Below, piece after piece: positions 62,903 to 64,000 of a stretch of DNA of 64,000 bases; the first letter of the stretch is position 1, and each line of letters starts with the position of its first letter. Origin of the DNA: Nocardioides plantarum (GTDB taxonomy: Bacteria > Actinomycetota > Actinomycetes > Propionibacteriales > Nocardioidaceae); contig NZ_VDMS01000001.1 in NCBI RefSeq assembly GCF_006346395.1, forward strand, positions 1,922,001-1,986,000. The letters are read 5' to 3'. The notes below the pieces were generated by a model. The model made no database searches. It was not told the origin of the DNA and worked only from the letters and a program-made list of their open reading frames with translations. The translations under genes were made by a program, and so were the position numbers.

Positions 62903-64000
62903 GTGACCGCACTGCTGGAGAGCTACGCGTCAGGACGCTGGTTCTGCGCCGACGACGACGGGCAGCCGGTGCGCGACGCGGTCACCGGCGAGGAGGTCGC
63001 CCGGGTCAGCGCCGCCGGCCTCGACCTCGGGGCGATGGTCGCCCACGGCCGGACCGTGGGCGTCGCCGCGCTGGCCCCGCTCACGTTCCACGAGCGCGCC
63101 GGGCTGCTCAAGGCGGTGGCCAAGCACCTCACCGACCACAAGGACGAGCTCTACGAGCTGTCCTTCCGCACCGGCGCGACGCGCCGGGACTCGGCGGTCG
63201 ACATCGACGGCGGCATCGGCACGGTCTTCTCCATCGCGAGCAAGGGCACCCGCGAGCTGCCCAACGACACGGTCCACCTCGACGGCGGGCTCGAGCGACT
63301 GGGCCGCGAGGGCACGTTCGTGGGCCAGCACGTGTGGACCAGCCGGCCCGGCGTGGCCGTGCAGGTCAACGCGTTCAACTTCCCGGTCTGGGGCTTCCTC
63401 GAGAAGCTCGCGCCCGCGTTCCTCGCCGGATCCCCGACGATCGTCAAGCCCGCCGCGCAGACCGCCTACCTCACCGAGCTCGTCGTACGCCGGATCATCG
63501 AGTCGGGCCTGCTGCCGGAGGGCTCGCTGCAGCTGCTGTGCGGCAGCCCCGCCGGCCTGCTCGACGAGCTCACGGTCCAGGACCGGGTCGCGTTCACCGG
63601 CTCGGCCCACACCGCCGGGCTGCTGCGCAACCACACGCAGGTCCTGCACGGCGGCGTCGAGCTGACCGTCGAGGCCGACTCGCTCAACTGCTCGATCCTC
63701 GGCCCCGACGTCAGCGCCGACGACCCCGAGCTCGACCTGTTCGTCAAGGCCGTCGTGGCCGAGATGACCGTCAAGGCCGGCCAGAAGTGCACCGCGATCC
63801 GCCGGGTGCTGGTGCCCCGCGCCCTGGCCGGCACCGTCACCGACGCGATCGCCGCACGGCTCGCCACCATCACCGTCGGCGACCCGCGCTCGACCGACGT
63901 CCGGATGGGCGCCCTGGTCAGCCTCGAGCAGCGCGACGAGGTCCGCAAGGCGATCCAGTCGCTGCGCGCCTCGGCCGAGATCGTCTTCGGCGATCCCGAC
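62903..64000 (+). CDS. paaZ: PaaZ, ring-opening enzyme, aldehyde dehydrogenase part (runs off the window)
   Basis: A bifunctional enzyme that hydrolyses the oxepin-CoA ring and oxidises the resulting semialdehyde. Only the N-terminal 366 residues are in view: an ALDH domain with VNAFNFPVWGFLEKLAPAFLAG, FTGSAHTAGLL, ELTVEADSLNCSILG and the catalytic Cys in KAGQKCTAIRRVLVP. The C-terminal hydratase part, if present, is outside. GTG 62903 has AAGGAG upstream. Divergent from paaA. Confidence 0.95.
   Translation, partial: MTALLESYASGRWFCADDDGQPVRDAVTGEEVARVSAAGLDLGAMVAHGRTVGVAALAPLTFHERAGLLKAVAKHLTDHKDELYELSFRTGATRRDSAVDIDGGIGTVFSIASKGTRELPNDTVHLDGGLERLGREGTFVGQHVWTSRPGVAVQVNAFNFPVWGFLEKLAPAFLAGSPTIVKPAAQTAYLTELVVRRIIESGLLPEGSLQLLCGSPAGLLDELTVQDRVAFTGSAHTAGLLRNHTQVLHGGVELTVEADSLNCSILGPDVSADDPELDLFVKAVVAEMTVKAGQKCTAIRRVLVPRALAGTVTDAIAARLATITVGDPRSTDVRMGALVSLEQRDEVRKAIQSLRASAEIVFGDPD

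Overview
The window is very GC-rich DNA with dense, mostly ATGA/GTGA-overlapping genes, many GTG starts and actinobacterial gene families: ergothioneine egtB/egtD, SigE-family ECF sigma factors, GTP-dependent PEP carboxykinase, PP2C/GAF/PAS phosphatases and the paaABCDE-K set. This points to a soil-type actinobacterium, most likely a Nocardioides or relative. The genus is an inference from gene content and from the style of the palindromic repeats. No rRNA, tRNA, CRISPR array, transposase or phage gene was seen.

Layout. 1-2.4 kb: ergothioneine genes egtB-egtD, with a palindromic repeat translated inside egtB. 2.4-6.7 kb: a HAD phosphatase / PLP enzyme / alcohol dehydrogenase operon, an MmcQ-YjbR protein and an aldo-keto reductase. 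6.8-11.9 kb: a large secreted subtilase and PEP carboxykinase. 11.9-14.7 kb: an atypical, gene-poor stretch with an ECF sigma factor and its membrane partner. 14.7-26.6 kb: ArsR plus flavodoxin-fold oxidoreductase, GrpB, a multidomain PP2C phosphatase, a transglutaminase-like protein, a second sigma/membrane (PASTA) pair, an epimerase, an AbiEi/DUF559 protein bracketed by two copies of one palindrome, and catalase.

26.7-40 kb is a catabolic region. An operon encodes a fused E1 alpha-beta 2-oxoacid dehydrogenase, its E2, a 3-hydroxyisobutyrate-type dehydrogenase and an aldehyde dehydrogenase. It is divergent from a VOC protein and a GntR regulator, with TGGATCC repeats between them. An XRE-cupin regulator, a PRISE-type reductase, a zinc alcohol dehydrogenase, an M24-fold protein and an AGXT-like aminotransferase follow. 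40-47.2 kb: a sugar-type ABC importer with a fused ATPase-permease, an SDR and a divergent amidohydrolase. 47.3-57 kb: an FAD-linked oxidase, an EEP-fold protein, a secreted lipase bracketed by a 117-bp direct repeat, two regulator/oxidoreductase pairs (TetR/NmrA and LysR/SDR) and an AI-2E-family membrane protein.

57-64 kb is the phenylacetate degradation locus. A TetR regulator (probable PaaR) lies beside an unbroken overlapping operon paaA-B-C-D-E-K, which is divergent from paaZ; paaZ runs off the window. PaaK makes phenylacetyl-CoA, PaaABCE with PaaD epoxidises it, and PaaZ opens the ring.

The most unusual material is non-coding or repeat-derived: several unrelated palindrome families, two of which lie inside reading frames (egtB, paaD) and one of which brackets a nuclease-like gene; the lipase insertion; and several well-placed operator candidates.
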